Assembly: GCF_011516635.5 (NCBI RefSeq)
Contig: NZ_CP096255.1
Coordinates: forward strand, 1,550,001-1,614,000
Direction of reading: 5' to 3'
Source: Bradyrhizobium barranii subsp. apii
GTDB lineage: Bacteria; Pseudomonadota; Alphaproteobacteria; Rhizobiales; Xanthobacteraceae
Length of the DNA: 64,000 nucleotides
Below, one piece after another: positions 47,171-56,845 of the stretch (positions within the stretch are counted from its first letter, which is position 1; each line of letters opens with the position of its first letter). The notes below the pieces were generated by a model. The model was not told where the DNA came from. It made no database searches and saw nothing but the letters and a program-made list of their open reading frames with translations. Position numbers and translations under genes: made by a program.

Positions 47171-48241
47171 TCATCCGCGGTTCAGCCACTCCAGCAGCTC
47201 TGCGTTGATCTCGCGCGGATAGGTGTGGCTGAGGTCGTCGATCTCGTGATAGATGACGTCGGCGCCGGCAGCGGAAAGGGCCGCCTGCGTCTGGCGCGCG
47301 GTCTGTACCGGAAACATCCAGTCGAGCTTGCCGTGGGTGATGAAGATCGGCAGCCCCTGCAGGCGCACGGCGTCCGCCATCTCCGCCATCAGCGGATGGA
47401 AGGTCGCCGACACCGGCGCGAGATGCGTGAAGGGCGAGGCGCCGTCGAGCCCGGTGACGTAGCAGAAGGTGCCGCCGTCACTCATGCCGGTCAGCAGCAG
47501 GCGCGCGCCGTCGATGGTCCAGCGGCTGCGCACCGTGTCGAGGATGCGCATGAGGTTCGGCGTGTCGCTATCGTCGCCCATCAGCGCCCATGTCGGGCCG
47601 GTCGCGGTCGGCGCCACGAGGATCGCGCCAAGGCTGCGGGCGTCGCGGAGCCAGCTCCAGAGGAAACCGCGGCCGTTGCCGCTGCCGCCATGCAGCGCCA
47701 TCACCAGCGGCATGGCGCGCTCCGGCGAATAATATTCTGGCACATAGACCGAGAAACCGCCGCGGCTGCCGGGCTCGTTGTGGTCGTGGAAGATGCCGGT
47801 GTGTTCGCCTGCGCCGGCTTCCAGCCGCGTCAGCGGATCGTCATTCTCGCGATTGGCGGCGTTGAGGAAGAAGCTGCTGACCGGCGGAAATTGGGTCGAC
47901 AGCGGATACAGCGCCTCCTGTGCACGAGGCAGATGGCGCAGCGCGCGGAAGACCGCGACGAGATCGCCATTGCCGCGCTCGACCTCGCGTATGCCGGCAA
48001 AGGCGGCGAGCGTCTCGTTGCAGGCGCGGTCGAGCCGCTCGCGCAGCCCGGTGAACTGCTCGGGCCAGGCGCCGATCGCAGCGTGCGCCGCCTGCAGCGC
48101 CGCGTCGGGCGCGCCGATCGCATTCATCACCGAGGCAAAGGCCGGCGGATGCAGATTCCGGGTGAAGAAGCCGAGTGCTTCCAGCGCGTTGAGCAGCGGC
48201 GGCAGCACGGTCACGATGTCGTCAACGACGGCCTCGGTCAT
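47171..48241 (-). CDS. Alpha/beta hydrolase (phospholipase/carboxylesterase-like)
   Basis: A 356-residue protein with a helical N-terminal third (about 1-160) and then an alpha/beta-hydrolase fold. The oxyanion region is VMALHGGSGNGRGF. The nucleophile Ser is in LLLTGMSDGGTFCYVTG, and the later His in DLSHTYPREI with Asp in HGKLDWMFPV. It resembles the polyhydroxybutyrate-depolymerase/feruloyl-esterase-like group. The substrate is unknown. Confidence 0.85.
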   Translation of the reverse strand: MTEAVVDDIVTVLPPLLNALEALGFFTRNLHPPAFASVMNAIGAPDAALQAAHAAIGAWPEQFTGLRERLDRACNETLAAFAGIREVERGNGDLVAVFRALRHLPRAQEALYPLSTQFPPVSSFFLNAANRENDDPLTRLEAGAGEHTGIFHDHNEPGSRGGFSVYVPEYYSPERAMPLVMALHGGSGNGRGFLWSWLRDARSLGAILVAPTATGPTWALMGDDSDTPNLMRILDTVRSRWTIDGARLLLTGMSDGGTFCYVTGLDGASPFTHLAPVSATFHPLMAEMADAVRLQGLPIFITHGKLDWMFPVQTARQTQAALSAAGADVIYHEIDDLSHTYPREINAELLEWLNRG

Positions 48242-48270
48242 CGCCGCTTCCTTGCGTCAGTTCGGTGGTG

Positions 48271-49242
48271 TCAGTGCAGCTTCGGCGCTTTCAGCAGCTT
48301 GAAGCGGTCGGTCGACGTCACCGTGACGTCGAAGGTGACACCTTCATGATGCACCGTCAGCGGCACGTCGACGCCGGCGGCGCCGAGCGCCCACATCTTC
48401 TTGTAGAAGGCGGTCTGGCTCGTCACCTCCTCGCCGTCCACTGCAAGGATGACATCGCCGGTCTTCAGCTCCGCGCGCGCGGCTGGGCCATTGGTGGAGA
48501 TCCCGATCACCACCAAGCGGTTGTCAATTTCGGTCGAATAGAGCCCGAGCCAGGGCCGCGACGGCTTGTTGACGCGGCCGAATTTGCGCAGATCGTCGAG
48601 CACCGGCTTCAACAGGTCGATAGGCACGACCATGTTGACGTGCTCGGCCTTGCCTTCGCGTTCGCGCTCGAGCTGCAGCGAGCCGATGCCGATCAGCTCC
48701 CCGCGCTCGTTGAGCAGCGCCGTGCCGCCCCAGTTCGGATGCGCGGGATAGGTGAACACGGCCTCGTCCAGCAGATATTCCCAATAGCCGGCGAATTCCT
48801 GCTTGGCCACGATCTGGCTCGCGACCGAGCGCGTGCGCCCGCCGGCGCCGCCGACCACGACGCGGTCGCCGACCCTTGTTTTCGCCGAGTTGCCGAGCGG
48901 CAAGGGTTCGACGTCGAGCTGGCCGAGCGCCTGCACGAGGCCGAAGCCGGTGACGGAATCGAAACCGAGCGCATGCCCCTCGACGACGCGCCCGTCGGCG
49001 AGATGCAGCCACACCGATTCCGCCTCGGTAATGAGGTAGCCGATGGTCAGCACCAGCCCGTTGTCGATCACGACGCCGTTGCCGGCGCGTTCGGTGCCCA
49101 GCGTTTCGGCACTGAAGGCGTCGGGCGGGATGATGGCGTGCAGGCCGACGACGGACGCCAGCGAGCGGTCGAGATCGAAACCGTAATCGCTCGCGCGCGG
49201 CTGATTGGCCGGCGGCACTCTCCATTCGGTCAGGGCGGGCAT
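48271..49242 (-). CDS. HtrA/DegP-like protein with degenerate protease site and PDZ domain
   Basis: A 323-residue protein from ATG 49242 (AGGAGAA upstream). It aligns with S1C trypsin-like proteases: GNGVVIDNGLVLTIGYLITE, LADGRVVEGHALGFDSVTGF, NWGGTALLNERGELIG, then a PDZ domain (about 225-320) with TNGPAARAELKTGDVILAVD. All three catalytic positions are replaced: the His position is Tyr69 (TIGYL), the Asp position is Gly99 (VTGFG) and the Ser position is Trp171 (NWGGT for NSGGP). It has no signal peptide. A binding, scaffold or regulatory role is more likely than proteolysis. Confidence 0.85.
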   Translation of the reverse strand: MPALTEWRVPPANQPRASDYGFDLDRSLASVVGLHAIIPPDAFSAETLGTERAGNGVVIDNGLVLTIGYLITEAESVWLHLADGRVVEGHALGFDSVTGFGLVQALGQLDVEPLPLGNSAKTRVGDRVVVGGAGGRTRSVASQIVAKQEFAGYWEYLLDEAVFTYPAHPNWGGTALLNERGELIGIGSLQLEREREGKAEHVNMVVPIDLLKPVLDDLRKFGRVNKPSRPWLGLYSTEIDNRLVVIGISTNGPAARAELKTGDVILAVDGEEVTSQTAFYKKMWALGAAGVDVPLTVHHEGVTFDVTVTSTDRFKLLKAPKLH

Positions 49243-49526
49243 GGAGTTCTCCTGGCTGAGAGCATTGCTCCGCCTTGGCCGGCGGAACGACGCGCGAAGC
49301 ACTCATAATTTAGGCTGGAGGAGGCCGTCTTGAAAGCCTCGTTCCCAACTATTCCGGAGATCGCCGCGTGAAATCTTCGACAGGCACAGGACGCCCGCAC
49401 AGGTGGCAAGCGGCCGCGCGATCCAGCACCGGCCGCATGGCTGCTGTCCCGCGACGTGCTAGGCGGGGTGCAATGAAGCTGCTAACCATTGCCGCTTCGT
49501 TTGACCAAGAGATCACGGACCGAAGC

Positions 49527-50945
49527 ATGGATAATCGCAGCGACATCTGGCGTGGCGTCGACACGATCAAGGCGCGTTTCATCGACCTCAGCGACAGGGT
49601 CTGGGGCATGCCCGAGGTGTGCTACACCGAGGCGCGGTCCGCCGCCGAGCATCTCGCCGAGCTGCGCCACCAGGGTTTCCGTATCACCGAGAACGTCGCG
49701 GGCATCCCGACCGCGGTGATGGGCGAGTGGGGTGAGGGCGGTCCAGTCATTGCCTTCATGGGTGAATATGACGCGTTGCCGGGCCTTAGCCAGGAGGCCG
49801 GCGTCGCCGAGCACCGTCCGGTCGAGACCGGCGGCCACGGCCACGGTTGCGGCCACAATCTGCTTGGTTCCGCAGCGCTGCTCGCCGCGACCGCGATGAA
49901 GGACTGGCTCGCCGAGAACAAGGTGCCCGGCCGCGTTCGCTATTATGGCTGCCCGGCGGAAGAGGGCGGCGCAGCCAAGGCCTTCATGGTGCGCTCGGGC
50001 GCGTTTGAAGACGCCGACATCGCCATCACCTGGCATCCGCACAGCTTCTGGGAAGTCGCGGTAACGCCGTCGCTCGCCAACACGCGTGCGGATTTCATCT
50101 TCACCGGCCGCACCTCGCATGCGGCGGCCTCGCCGCATCTCGGCCGCTCCGCGCTCGACGCGGTGGAGCTGATGAATGTCGGCGTGAACTACATGCGCGA
50201 GCACATGCCGAGCGACGCGCGCGTGCATTATGCCCTGCTCGACACCGGTGGCATCGCTCCCAACGTGGTGCAGGCGCATGCGCGCGTGCGCTATTCGATC
50301 CGCGCCCGCGATCTGCCCGGCATGAACGAGCTGGTCGGACGCGTCAGCAAGATCGCAGAAGGCGCAGCGTTGATGACCGAGACCAAGGTCGAGATGAAGA
50401 TCATCTCCGCGGTCTCCAACATCCTGCCGAATACGCCGCTGGAGCAAGCCTTGCACCGGGTGATGGAAGAGCTGGGGCCGCCGCATTTCGACGACGCCGA
50501 CAAGGGCTTTGCCAGCCAGATCCGCGCCACGTTGAGCGACAAGGACATCGCGTCGGTCTATTACGCGATCGGCATGGAGCCGACCGATCGGCCGCTGGCC
50601 GACTTCCTGGTGCCGCTCGATGCCAAGCGCAACCCGCTGGTCGGCTCGACCGACGTCGGCGACGTGAGCTGGGTGGTGCCGACCGTGCAGGTTCACGCAC
50701 CCACAGTTGCAATCGGCACGCCGTTCCACACCTGGCAGGTGGTGGCGCAGGGCAAGAGCGGACACGCCCATAAGGCCATGGTGCAGGCGGCCAAGGCGAT
50801 GGCCGGGATCGGCATCAAGGCGTTGACGGATCCGGAGCTGATCAAGGCCGCGAAAGCGGACTTGCAGAAGCGGACCGCCAAGACAACTTATGTCTGTCCG
50901 CTGCCGGACCACGTCGCGCCGCCGCTGACCATGTCCGTGGCGTAG
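49527..50945 (+). CDS. M20-family amidohydrolase (AbgB-like)
   Basis: A 472-residue metallopeptidase of the M20D/aminoacylase type. Metal ligands are in GHGHGCGHNLLGSA, the Glu pair in YGCPAEEGGAAKAF, and the His in IAITWHPHSFWEV. The dimerisation (lid) domain includes GRTSHAAASPHLGRSALDAV. It is most like aminobenzoyl-glutamate utilisation protein B. I chose ATG 49527; a longer frame opens at 49368. It sits directly before a dipeptide-type ABC transporter, suggesting uptake and hydrolysis of a peptide-like or N-acyl amino acid substrate. Confidence 0.88.
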   Translation: MDNRSDIWRGVDTIKARFIDLSDRVWGMPEVCYTEARSAAEHLAELRHQGFRITENVAGIPTAVMGEWGEGGPVIAFMGEYDALPGLSQEAGVAEHRPVETGGHGHGCGHNLLGSAALLAATAMKDWLAENKVPGRVRYYGCPAEEGGAAKAFMVRSGAFEDADIAITWHPHSFWEVAVTPSLANTRADFIFTGRTSHAAASPHLGRSALDAVELMNVGVNYMREHMPSDARVHYALLDTGGIAPNVVQAHARVRYSIRARDLPGMNELVGRVSKIAEGAALMTETKVEMKIISAVSNILPNTPLEQALHRVMEELGPPHFDDADKGFASQIRATLSDKDIASVYYAIGMEPTDRPLADFLVPLDAKRNPLVGSTDVGDVSWVVPTVQVHAPTVAIGTPFHTWQVVAQGKSGHAHKAMVQAAKAMAGIGIKALTDPELIKAAKADLQKRTAKTTYVCPLPDHVAPPLTMSVA

Positions 50946-51005
50946 AATTTCGCCTCGATACTTCGTCTGATGCCGAGAACAAATTTTCCGCAGTGCAACG
51001 TGGAT

Positions 51006-51027
51006 TCCGGCGCGATTTAGCGCCGGA
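51006..51027. terminator. Hairpin between the M20 gene and the ABC operon
   Basis: TCCGGCGC (51006-51013) pairs perfectly with GCGCCGGA (51020-51027) around GATTTA. There is no T-run after it, so it is only a possible terminator or mRNA-stabilising structure. Confidence 0.45.
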
Positions 51028-51207
51028 TTGCCGAACGCTTGGGCTGCGGAACAGAGTTTTGCCCAACAGACAGCCAGAACACCGTTTGCATACACATGGT
51101 CGCAGTTGACGCGCGGCCTATTCGGTGTGCCATCTACCGCCAGCAAAAACCCGGTGGCCGCGGTTGCGGCTGCCTGCATCCATACGGGAACCAGACGGGG
51201 GACAACC

Positions 51208-52998
51208 ATGCTGGATAAAGAACTGCGTTCGATGATCGGTGACGTGAAGGACGGCCGGATGGACCGCCGTGCCTTCATCATGCGTATGGCCGCGGTCGGC
51301 CTCACCGCACCCCTCGCCAACCAGATCCTCGCGCTCGGCGGCGTCGCCATGGCGGAAGGTGCCCAGACCTACAAGCCGACCAAGCGCGGCGGCGGCGGTG
51401 CGCTGAAGCTGCTGTGGTGGCAGGGGCCGACCCTGCTCAATCCGCATTTCGCCACCGGCACCAAGGACCAGGACGGCGCGCGCCTGTTCTACGAGCCCCT
51501 CGCTTGTTGGGATCCCGACGGCAACATGAAGCTGGTTCTGGCGGCCGAAATTCCCTCGATCCAGAACGGCGGCCTCGCCGCCGACGGCAAGTCGGTGACC
51601 TGGAAGCTCAAACCAGGCGTCAAATGGCATGACGGCAAGCCGTTCACCGCCGATGACGTCGTGTTCAACTGGGAATACGCCAGGGATCCCGCGACCTCCG
51701 CCCTGACCATCGCGACGCTCCGCGACATCACGGTCGAGAAGGTGGATGACCTCACGGTTCGCGTCCTCTTTAACAAGCCGACGCCGTTCTGGGCCGACGC
51801 CTTTGTCGGGGCTCCCAACACCATCATCCCCAAACATTTGTTCGCCGACTACAAGGGGTCCAAATCGCGGGAAGCGCCCACCAACCTCTCGCCGGTCGGC
51901 ACTGGCCCCTACAAGTTCGTCGAGTTCAAGCCGGGCGATCTCGTCCGCGGCCAGCTCAATCCCGATTACCACATGCCGAACCGGCCTTATTTCGACACGG
52001 TCGAGATGAAGGGCGGCGGCGACGCCGTCTCTGCGGCGCGCGCGGTGATCCAGACCGGCGAATATGATTTCGGATGGAACATCCAGGTCGAGGACGACGT
52101 GCTGCTGCGCCTCGAAAAGGGCGGCAAGGGCAAGACCGTTTATGCCGTGGGCGGCGACACCGAATTCATCGCGCTCAACTTCACCGATCCGAACACCGAG
52201 GTCGATGGCGAGCGCTCCTCGATGAAGACCAAGCATCCGCTGTTCTCCGATCCGGCGGTACGCAAGGCGCTGTCGATGCTGGTCGACCGCGAGTCCATCA
52301 AGAAGGCGATCTACGGCCGCGCCGGCCGCACCACCGCCAACTTCCTCAACGGTCCCGAGAAGTTCGTCTCCAAGAACACGACCTGGGAATTCAGTATCGA
52401 GAAGGCCTCGAAGCTGCTCGACGACGCCGGCTGGAAGCCCGGCGCGGATGGCATCCGCGAGAAGGACGGCAAGAAGCTGAAGCTTCTGTACCAGACCTCG
52501 ATCAACGGACCGCGTCAGAAGACCCAGGCGATCGTCAAGCAGGCCTGTCAGAAGGCCGGCATCGACGTCGAGCTGAAGTCGGTGGTGGCGTCCGTGTTCT
52601 TCTCCTCCGATGTCGCCAACCCCGACACCTACGCGCATTTCTACGCCGATCTCCAGATGTTCCAGATCCCGCTGAGCCAGCCGGATCCGTCTCAGCATAT
52701 GCGCCGCTATCTGTCGACCAACGTCGCCACGAAGGAGAACAAGTGGCAGGGCACGAACTTCCCGCGCTGGGTCAACAAGGACTATGACGCAGCGATCGAA
52801 GCAGCCGAAGGCGAAATGGATCCGGTCAAGCGCGCGGCGCACTATATCAAGGCCAACGACCTCATGTTCCAGGACACCGTGTTCATCCCGGCGCAGCATC
52901 GCCTAAAGGTGGAAGCGGCGGCCAACAATCTGCGTCCTATCATCAGCGGCTGGGCCAACGAAACCGACAATCTGCACGATTGGTACCGCGAGGAATGA
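51208..52998 (+). CDS. Peptide ABC transporter substrate-binding protein
   Basis: A 596-residue SBP_bac_5 family protein with a twin-arginine signal (DRRAFIMRMAAVGLTAPLAN, Arg20-Arg21). The mature part shows YEPLACWDPDGNMKLVLAAE, WKLKPGVKWHDGKPFTADDV and GTGPYKFVEFKPGDLV, standard for DppA/OppA-like proteins. The start at 51208 is preceded by GGGGGAC. It binds peptides or related solutes in the periplasm and hands them to the permeases encoded next. Confidence 0.93.
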   Translation: MLDKELRSMIGDVKDGRMDRRAFIMRMAAVGLTAPLANQILALGGVAMAEGAQTYKPTKRGGGGALKLLWWQGPTLLNPHFATGTKDQDGARLFYEPLACWDPDGNMKLVLAAEIPSIQNGGLAADGKSVTWKLKPGVKWHDGKPFTADDVVFNWEYARDPATSALTIATLRDITVEKVDDLTVRVLFNKPTPFWADAFVGAPNTIIPKHLFADYKGSKSREAPTNLSPVGTGPYKFVEFKPGDLVRGQLNPDYHMPNRPYFDTVEMKGGGDAVSAARAVIQTGEYDFGWNIQVEDDVLLRLEKGGKGKTVYAVGGDTEFIALNFTDPNTEVDGERSSMKTKHPLFSDPAVRKALSMLVDRESIKKAIYGRAGRTTANFLNGPEKFVSKNTTWEFSIEKASKLLDDAGWKPGADGIREKDGKKLKLLYQTSINGPRQKTQAIVKQACQKAGIDVELKSVVASVFFSSDVANPDTYAHFYADLQMFQIPLSQPDPSQHMRRYLSTNVATKENKWQGTNFPRWVNKDYDAAIEAAEGEMDPVKRAAHYIKANDLMFQDTVFIPAQHRLKVEAAANNLRPIISGWANETDNLHDWYREE

Positions 52999-53027
52999 TC
53001 CCCCAGCTCTAGACGGGGTCTTTCCCT

Positions 53028-53987
53028 ATGAGTCAGTACGTCCTGCGTCGCCTCCTGATCGCGATTCCGAGTCTTCTCGGAATCTCGGTCGTGCTGTTCG
53101 TCGTGCTGGCGCTTGCGCCAGGCGATCCGTTCTCGGAACTGGCGACGAACCCGAACGTCCCGCCCGAGGTGCAGGCCGCACTTCGGGCCAAGTTCGGCCT
53201 CGACGATCCGATCCACCTCCGTTACCTGCACTGGCTCAACGCCATGCTGCACGGCGACTGGGGTTTCTCCTTCGTCAGCCGGATGAATGTCGACACGCTG
53301 ATCCTTCAGCGTCTGCCGGCGACGCTCTACGTGATCGGCTCGGCGCAGATCCTGGCGCTCCTGATCGCGATCCCGGTCGGGGTCTATGTGGCGACAAAGC
53401 CCTATTCGCTGTTCGACCAGATCGCCAATACGCTCGCCTTCGTCGGCTTCTCGCTGCCGACCTTCTTCACCGGCATCCTGTTCATCCTGATCTTCTCGGT
53501 CACGCTGGACTGGCTGCCTTTCGTCTATACGACCGACATCAAGGGCACCGGCATCCATTGGGTGCTGGAGATGATCCGGCAGGCGATCATGCCGGTGGCG
53601 GTGCTCGGTCTGTTTCAGGCGGCGTCGATGACGCGTTTCGTTCGCTCGGCGATGCTCGACGTGATCCGGCTCGACTATGTCACCACGGCGCGCGCCAAGG
53701 GGCTTGGGCAGGCCACGGTCATCGTCAAGCACGTCATGCGCAACGCCATGATCCCGGTCGTCACCCTGATTGCGTTGCAGATGCCGGCCGTGTTCGGCGG
53801 CGCCATCGTCACCGAGCAGATCTTCCGCATCCCCGGCATCGGCTCGCTGCTGATCTCCTCCATCCTTTCCAACGACACGCCGGTGGTGATGGCCGTTACC
53901 TTTGTCTTCGCGTGCCTCGTCGTGCTGTTCAATCTCATCGCGGACGTCCTTTATGGCTGGCTTGACCCTCGCATCTCCCTCCGCTGA
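53028..53987 (+). CDS. dppB: Dipeptide/oligopeptide ABC transporter permease (DppB-like)
   Basis: A 319-residue permease with six predicted transmembrane helices. The N-terminus is MSQYVLRRLLIAIPSLLGIS. The EAA loop is ARAKGLGQATVIVKHVMRNA, where the cytoplasmic coupling helix contacts the ATPase. It follows the binding protein by 29 bp and overlaps the next permease by 35 bp. Confidence 0.94.
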   Translation: MSQYVLRRLLIAIPSLLGISVVLFVVLALAPGDPFSELATNPNVPPEVQAALRAKFGLDDPIHLRYLHWLNAMLHGDWGFSFVSRMNVDTLILQRLPATLYVIGSAQILALLIAIPVGVYVATKPYSLFDQIANTLAFVGFSLPTFFTGILFILIFSVTLDWLPFVYTTDIKGTGIHWVLEMIRQAIMPVAVLGLFQAASMTRFVRSAMLDVIRLDYVTTARAKGLGQATVIVKHVMRNAMIPVVTLIALQMPAVFGGAIVTEQIFRIPGIGSLLISSILSNDTPVVMAVTFVFACLVVLFNLIADVLYGWLDPRISLR

Positions 53988-54870
53988 GCGGCGCGTCTAC
54001 TCGCCCTGGCGCGAGATGTGGCGGCGCTACAGCCGCCACAAGCTCGCCGTGGTCAGTGCGTTTCTGCTCCTCATTCTGATCCTGGCGGTGGTGGCCGGCC
54101 CCTTCGTCTGGCGGGTCAAGATCGACGACATCGATATCGTGGCGGGCATGCAGGGGCCGTCGCTGGCCCATCCGTTCGGCACCGACGATCTCGGGCAGGA
54201 CATCCTGGCGCGCATGATCTATGGCGGGCGCATCTCGCTCGCGGTCGGCCTTGCCGCGATGCTGGTCTCGGTCTTTATCGGTGTCCTGATCGGCGCGCTC
54301 GCCGGCATGTCGCGCGGCGCGCTCGGCCACGGCCTGATGTGGCTCACCGATCTCTTCCTGTCCCTGCCGCAACTGCCGCTGCTGCTGCTGCTGATCTATC
54401 TCTTCCGCGACGGGTTGAAGCAGATGTTCGGTCCCGAGGGCGGCATCTTCATCCTGATCGTGCTCGTGATCGGCGGCTTGCGCTGGATGCCGGTCGCGCG
54501 GCTGGTGCGCGCACAGTTCCTGTCGATCCGCGAGAAGGAGTTCGTCGAGGCCGCCCGCGCGCTCGGCGCAAGTCCGGTGCGACAGGTGGTGCGGCACATC
54601 CTGCCCAATGCGCTCGGTCCGGTGATCATCGCCGGCACCATCGACGTCGCTGCCGCCATCATCGCGGAATCGACGCTGTCCTTCCTCGGCCTCGGCTTTC
54701 CGCCGGATACCCCGACCTGGGGCCGGCTCCTGTACGACGCCAAGGATTTCCTCGACATCGGCCCGCACTGGGCGCTGTTTCCGGGCGGCGCGATCTTCAT
54801 CGCGGTGGTCGCCATCAACTTCATCGGCGACGGCCTGCGTGACGCGCTCGATGCGCGACGGGTGATCTGA
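53953..54870 (+). CDS. dppC: Dipeptide/oligopeptide ABC transporter permease (DppC-like)
   Basis: A 305-residue permease. The start at ATG 53953 (MAGLTLASPSAERRVYSPWR) fits the family's N-terminus; a longer frame opens at 53902. The first helix is LAVVSAFLLLILILAVVAGP, then HPFGTDDLGQDILARMIYGG, and the EAA loop AARALGASPVRQVVRHILPN. Its stop overlaps the ATPase start by 1 bp (TGATG). Confidence 0.93.
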   Translation: MAGLTLASPSAERRVYSPWREMWRRYSRHKLAVVSAFLLLILILAVVAGPFVWRVKIDDIDIVAGMQGPSLAHPFGTDDLGQDILARMIYGGRISLAVGLAAMLVSVFIGVLIGALAGMSRGALGHGLMWLTDLFLSLPQLPLLLLLIYLFRDGLKQMFGPEGGIFILIVLVIGGLRWMPVARLVRAQFLSIREKEFVEAARALGASPVRQVVRHILPNALGPVIIAGTIDVAAAIIAESTLSFLGLGFPPDTPTWGRLLYDAKDFLDIGPHWALFPGGAIFIAVVAINFIGDGLRDALDARRVI

Positions 54871-55865
54871 TGGCGCCGCTGCTGGAAATCAAAGGGCTGA
54901 AAACCCACTTCTCGACCGACGACGGCATCCTGCAGGCCGTCGACGGTGTCGACATCTCCATCAACAAGGGCGAGACGCTCTGTGTCGTCGGCGAATCCGG
55001 CTGCGGCAAGACCGTGACCGCGATGTCGATCCTGAAGCTGATCGCCATGCCGCCGGGCCGCATCGCGGCGGGCCAGATCATCTTCGAGGGCCGCGATCTC
55101 GTGCCGCTGACGAGCCGTCAGCTCGACGAGATCAGGGCCAAGGAGATCGGCTTCATCTTCCAGGAGCCGATGACCTCGCTCAATCCGGTGCTCACCATCG
55201 GCGAGCAGATCGCCGAGAGCCTGCGCCGCCATGAAGCGGTGACGAAGAAGCAGGCGCTCGAGCGCACCATCGAGATGCTGAAGCTGGTGCAGATCCCCAA
55301 CGCCGAAGGCCGCGTGCACAACTATCCGCACCAGTTCTCGGGCGGCATGCGCCAGCGTGTGATGATCGCGATGGCGCTCGCCTGCAGGCCGAAGCTGATC
55401 ATCGCCGACGAGCCCACCACCGCGCTCGACGTCACCATCCAGGCGCAGATCCTCGACCTCTTGCAGGACATGAAAGAGCGCTTCGGCATGGCGGTGATGC
55501 TGATCACCCACGCCATGGGCGTCGTCGCCGAGACCGCGCAGCGCGTCGTCGTGATGTATGCCGGCAAGGTGGTGGAGGAAGCGCTCGTCGACGACCTCTT
55601 CGGCAATCCCGGCCACCCCTACACCCAGGGGCTGATCCGCTCGATCCCGCGCATCGATCTCGACAGCGAGCACAAGACAAGGCTCGAAGCGATCGGCGGC
55701 TCGGTGCCGATCCTGATCAATCCGCCGGTCGGTTGCCGCTTCGCCCCGCGCTGCAAGTTTGCCATGAACGTCTGCACCGAGAAGGAGCCGCTGCTGCGCG
55801 AGATCGCGCCCGGCCACCGCATGGCCTGTCATTTGGGAGATACGCAGTTGGGAGGCACGGCATGA
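54870..55865 (+). CDS. dppD: Dipeptide/oligopeptide ABC transporter ATPase (DppD-like)
   Basis: A 331-residue ATPase with Walker A GESGCGKT (about residues 41-48), Q-loop [11 protein letters not shown], signature [15 protein letters not shown], Walker [13 protein letters not shown], and the oligopeptide-type C-terminal Cys cluster [14 protein letters not shown] that binds an iron-sulfur centre in some relatives. It is coupled to the next gene by an ATGA overlap. Confidence 0.95.
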   Translation: MAPLLEIKGLKTHFSTDDGILQAVDGVDISINKGETLCVVGESGCGKTVTAMSILKLIAMPPGRIAAGQIIFEGRDLVPLTSRQLDEIRAKEIGFIFQEPMTSLNPVLTIGEQIAESLRRHEAVTKKQALERTIEMLKLVQIPNAEGRVHNYPHQFSGGMRQRVMIAMALACRPKLIIADEPTTALDVTIQAQILDLLQDMKERFGMAVMLITHAMGVVAETAQRVVVMYAGKVVEEALVDDLFGNPGHPYTQGLIRSIPRIDLDSEHKTRLEAIGGSVPILINPPVGCRFAPRCKFAMNVCTEKEPLLREIAPGHRMACHLGDTQLGGTA

Positions 55866-56821
55866 CCGAGCCCTTGCTCCGCGTCAGCGGCCTGAAGAAA
55901 TATTTCCCCGTGCACGGCGGCCTGTTGTCGCGCCAGGTCGGCAGCGTCTATGCGGTCGACGGGGTCTCGTTCTCGGTCAACCGCGGCGAGACGCTCGGCC
56001 TCGTCGGCGAATCCGGCTGCGGCAAATCCACCACTGGCCGCTGCGTGCTGCGCCTGATCGAGCCGACCGACGGCGAGGTCGTGTTCGACGGCCAGGACGT
56101 GCGCCAGCTCAGCGGCAATGATTTGCGCGCGATGCGGCGGAACATGCAGCTGGTGTTCCAGGATCCGTTCGCCTCGCTCAATCCGCGCATGACGGTCGGC
56201 GCCATCCTCGGTGAGGCCCTGATCATCCATAAGCTCGGGTCGTCGGCCAAGGAGCGCGTCGCCAGCCTGCTCGTGAAGGTCGGCCTCAAGGCCGAGCACA
56301 TGCGCCGCTACCCGCACGAATTCTCGGGCGGCCAACGCCAGCGCATCGTGATCGCGCGGGCGCTCGCGGTCGAGCCGAAGCTGATCGTCTGCGACGAGCC
56401 GGTGTCCGCGCTCGACGTGTCGATCCAGGCGCAGGTGATCAATCTGCTGGAGGATCTCCAGGCGGAGCTGAACCTCACCTATCTGTTCGTCGCGCACGAC
56501 CTGTCGGTGGTCGAGCACATCTCCGACCGCGTCGCCGTGATGTATCTCGGCCGGATCGTCGAGCTGGCGAAAGCGAGCGATCTCTACCGCAATCCGCAGC
56601 ATCCCTACACCAGGGCGCTGTTGTCGGCGGTGCCGGTGCCCGATCCCAAGCTGAAGCGTGAACGCATTCGCCTCAAGGGCGACGTGCCGAGCCCGATGAA
56701 GCCGCCATCCGGCTGCCACTTCCACACCCGCTGCCCGATCGCCCAGCCGCGCTGCGCGGAAAGCGCACCCGAGCTGAAGGAAGGGGCGGGCGGGCACTTC
56801 GTGGCGTGCCACCTCGCCTGA
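55862..56821 (+). CDS. dppF: Dipeptide/oligopeptide ABC transporter ATPase (DppF-like)
   Basis: A 319-residue second ATPase: Walker [11 protein letters not shown]-loop [12 protein letters not shown], signature [15 protein letters not shown], Walker [13 protein letters not shown], and C-terminal [15 protein letters not shown] chose ATG 55862 ([20 protein letters not shown]); a longer frame opens at 55733 inside the previous gene. It completes a five-gene importer. Confidence 0.95.
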   Translation: MTEPLLRVSGLKKYFPVHGGLLSRQVGSVYAVDGVSFSVNRGETLGLVGESGCGKSTTGRCVLRLIEPTDGEVVFDGQDVRQLSGNDLRAMRRNMQLVFQDPFASLNPRMTVGAILGEALIIHKLGSSAKERVASLLVKVGLKAEHMRRYPHEFSGGQRQRIVIARALAVEPKLIVCDEPVSALDVSIQAQVINLLEDLQAELNLTYLFVAHDLSVVEHISDRVAVMYLGRIVELAKASDLYRNPQHPYTRALLSAVPVPDPKLKRERIRLKGDVPSPMKPPSGCHFHTRCPIAQPRCAESAPELKEGAGGHFVACHLA

Positions 56822-56845
56822 CGTCGCGCGAGGCGGTGCGCCCGT

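Noticed and set aside
49482..51350. 622-, 593- and 478-codon minus-strand ORFs across the M20 and ABC transporter genes
   Set aside because: They are His/Arg/Asp-rich shadows opposite well-recognised enzymes, as expected in high-GC DNA.
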